From: Lewinellaceae bacterium
GTDB taxonomy: Bacteria; Bacteroidota; Bacteroidia; Chitinophagales; Saprospiraceae
Length of the DNA: 64,000 nucleotides
Direction of reading: 5' to 3'
NCBI GenBank assembly: GCA_020636105.1
Contig: JACJYL010000001.1
Coordinates: 806,001 to 870,000 of the forward strand
Each line of letters begins with the position of its first letter. Position 1 is the stretch's first letter. Below, one piece after another: positions 63,875-64,000 of the stretch. The notes beneath the pieces are model-generated. The model was not told the origin of the DNA and did no database searches. It worked only from the letters and a program-made list of their open reading frames with translations. The translations under genes were made by a program, and so were the position numbers.

Positions 63875-64000
63875 TTACAAATAATCGATTATCTCCTTCC
63901 CTATAGTTAATTTTTCTACGTTTTGAAGCGTTTGAGCCAGGGCCTCCATTTTCGGAACTTCGTAGTGGAAAAAAAACTTCATGGTATGTAATTTTCCCTG
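63875..64000 (-). CDS. C-terminal end of a probable acyl-CoA dehydrogenase
   Basis: A minus-strand frame is open from the right edge to TAA at 63875, giving the last 41 residues. The visible HTMKFFFHYEVPKMEALAQT and a polar end resemble the C-terminal helical region of acyl-CoA dehydrogenases of Bacteroidota. The short length makes this tentative. It lies in the same direction as valS, 235 bp upstream of it. Confidence 0.5.
   Translation of the reverse strand, partial: QGKLHTMKFFFHYEVPKMEALAQTLQNVEKLTIGKEIIDYL

Noticed and set aside
1..64000. tRNA or rRNA genes, CRISPR array, insertion sequence, phage or replication origin
   Set aside because: I looked for T-loop-like motifs, regular repeats, transposase signatures and DnaA-box clusters on both strands and saw none that could be supported.

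Overview
The window reads as a chromosomal segment of a Bacteroidota bacterium, most likely Saprospiria-like. The evidence is a type IX secretion (T9SS) sortase-like C25 protease with its own C-terminal sorting-type domain, a second T9SS cargo protein, a FecI/FecR pair with the Bacteroidota DUF4974 ending, an UpxY-type antiterminator, frequent TTG/GTG starts, and repeated TAnnTTTG boxes (the Bacteroidota -7 promoter element) in front of genes. No tRNA, rRNA, CRISPR array, insertion sequence or origin was seen. The genus assignment is inference.

Layout. 1-2352: end of a YpdA-like flavin reductase, then an orphan FecR/FecI regulator pair on the minus strand. 2353-2765: a gene-poor gap with a promoter-like box, a 13-codon ORF and a strong intrinsic terminator, a candidate small RNA or attenuator. 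2766-7796: a PorU2-like C25 protease. 7840-16750: genes of alternating strand (two GT-C-like membrane proteins, an alpha/alpha-toroid protein, a FemAB-like acyltransferase, two GT4 glycosyltransferases, a UDP-GlcNAc 2-epimerase) with three tail-to-tail overlaps.

16747-54258, possibly extended to 55538, is one long minus-strand exopolysaccharide/capsule locus of the Wzx/Wzy type. Transcription runs from high to low coordinates. It opens with UDP-GlcNAc-derived diamino-uronate genes (wbpE-, wbpD-, wbpA-like), an UpxY/NusG antiterminator, wbpB-like and wbpP-like genes, the Wza exporter and the Wzc tyrosine kinase. Next is a nonulosonic-acid module: a fused SpsF-type cytidylyltransferase/NeuB-type synthase, a KdsC-like phosphatase, a Gfo/Idh/MocA dehydrogenase, an SDR and a capsule-type transferase. 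Then come the Wzx flippase, an acyltransferase and an AT-rich block of glycosyltransferases plus a Wzy-like polymerase. The distal part holds a fused two-domain oxidoreductase, a second 2-epimerase, a heparinase II/III-like protein, a WbuB-like transferase, two SDR enzymes, the initiating phosphoglycosyl transferase, two apparent cargo genes (DUF1186/SEC-C and Uma2), a PHP-type tyrosine phosphatase, ManC and a last GT4.

54318-64000 returns to housekeeping: an L-2-hydroxyglutarate oxidase-like gene, a lipoprotein, lepA, a T9SS-sorted secreted protein, a bidirectional terminator, valS, and the last codons of a probable acyl-CoA dehydrogenase at the right edge.

Together the locus encodes nucleotide-sugar synthesis, initiation on undecaprenyl phosphate, sequential glycosyl transfer, flipping, polymerisation, export and phospho-control. 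Most likely points of novelty are the SpsF-NeuB fusion module, the small terminator-bounded transcript before the protease, the (Gly-Tyr)8 kinase tail, the Asn replacing the catalytic Asp of the initiating transferase, and the non-polysaccharide genes embedded in the operon.
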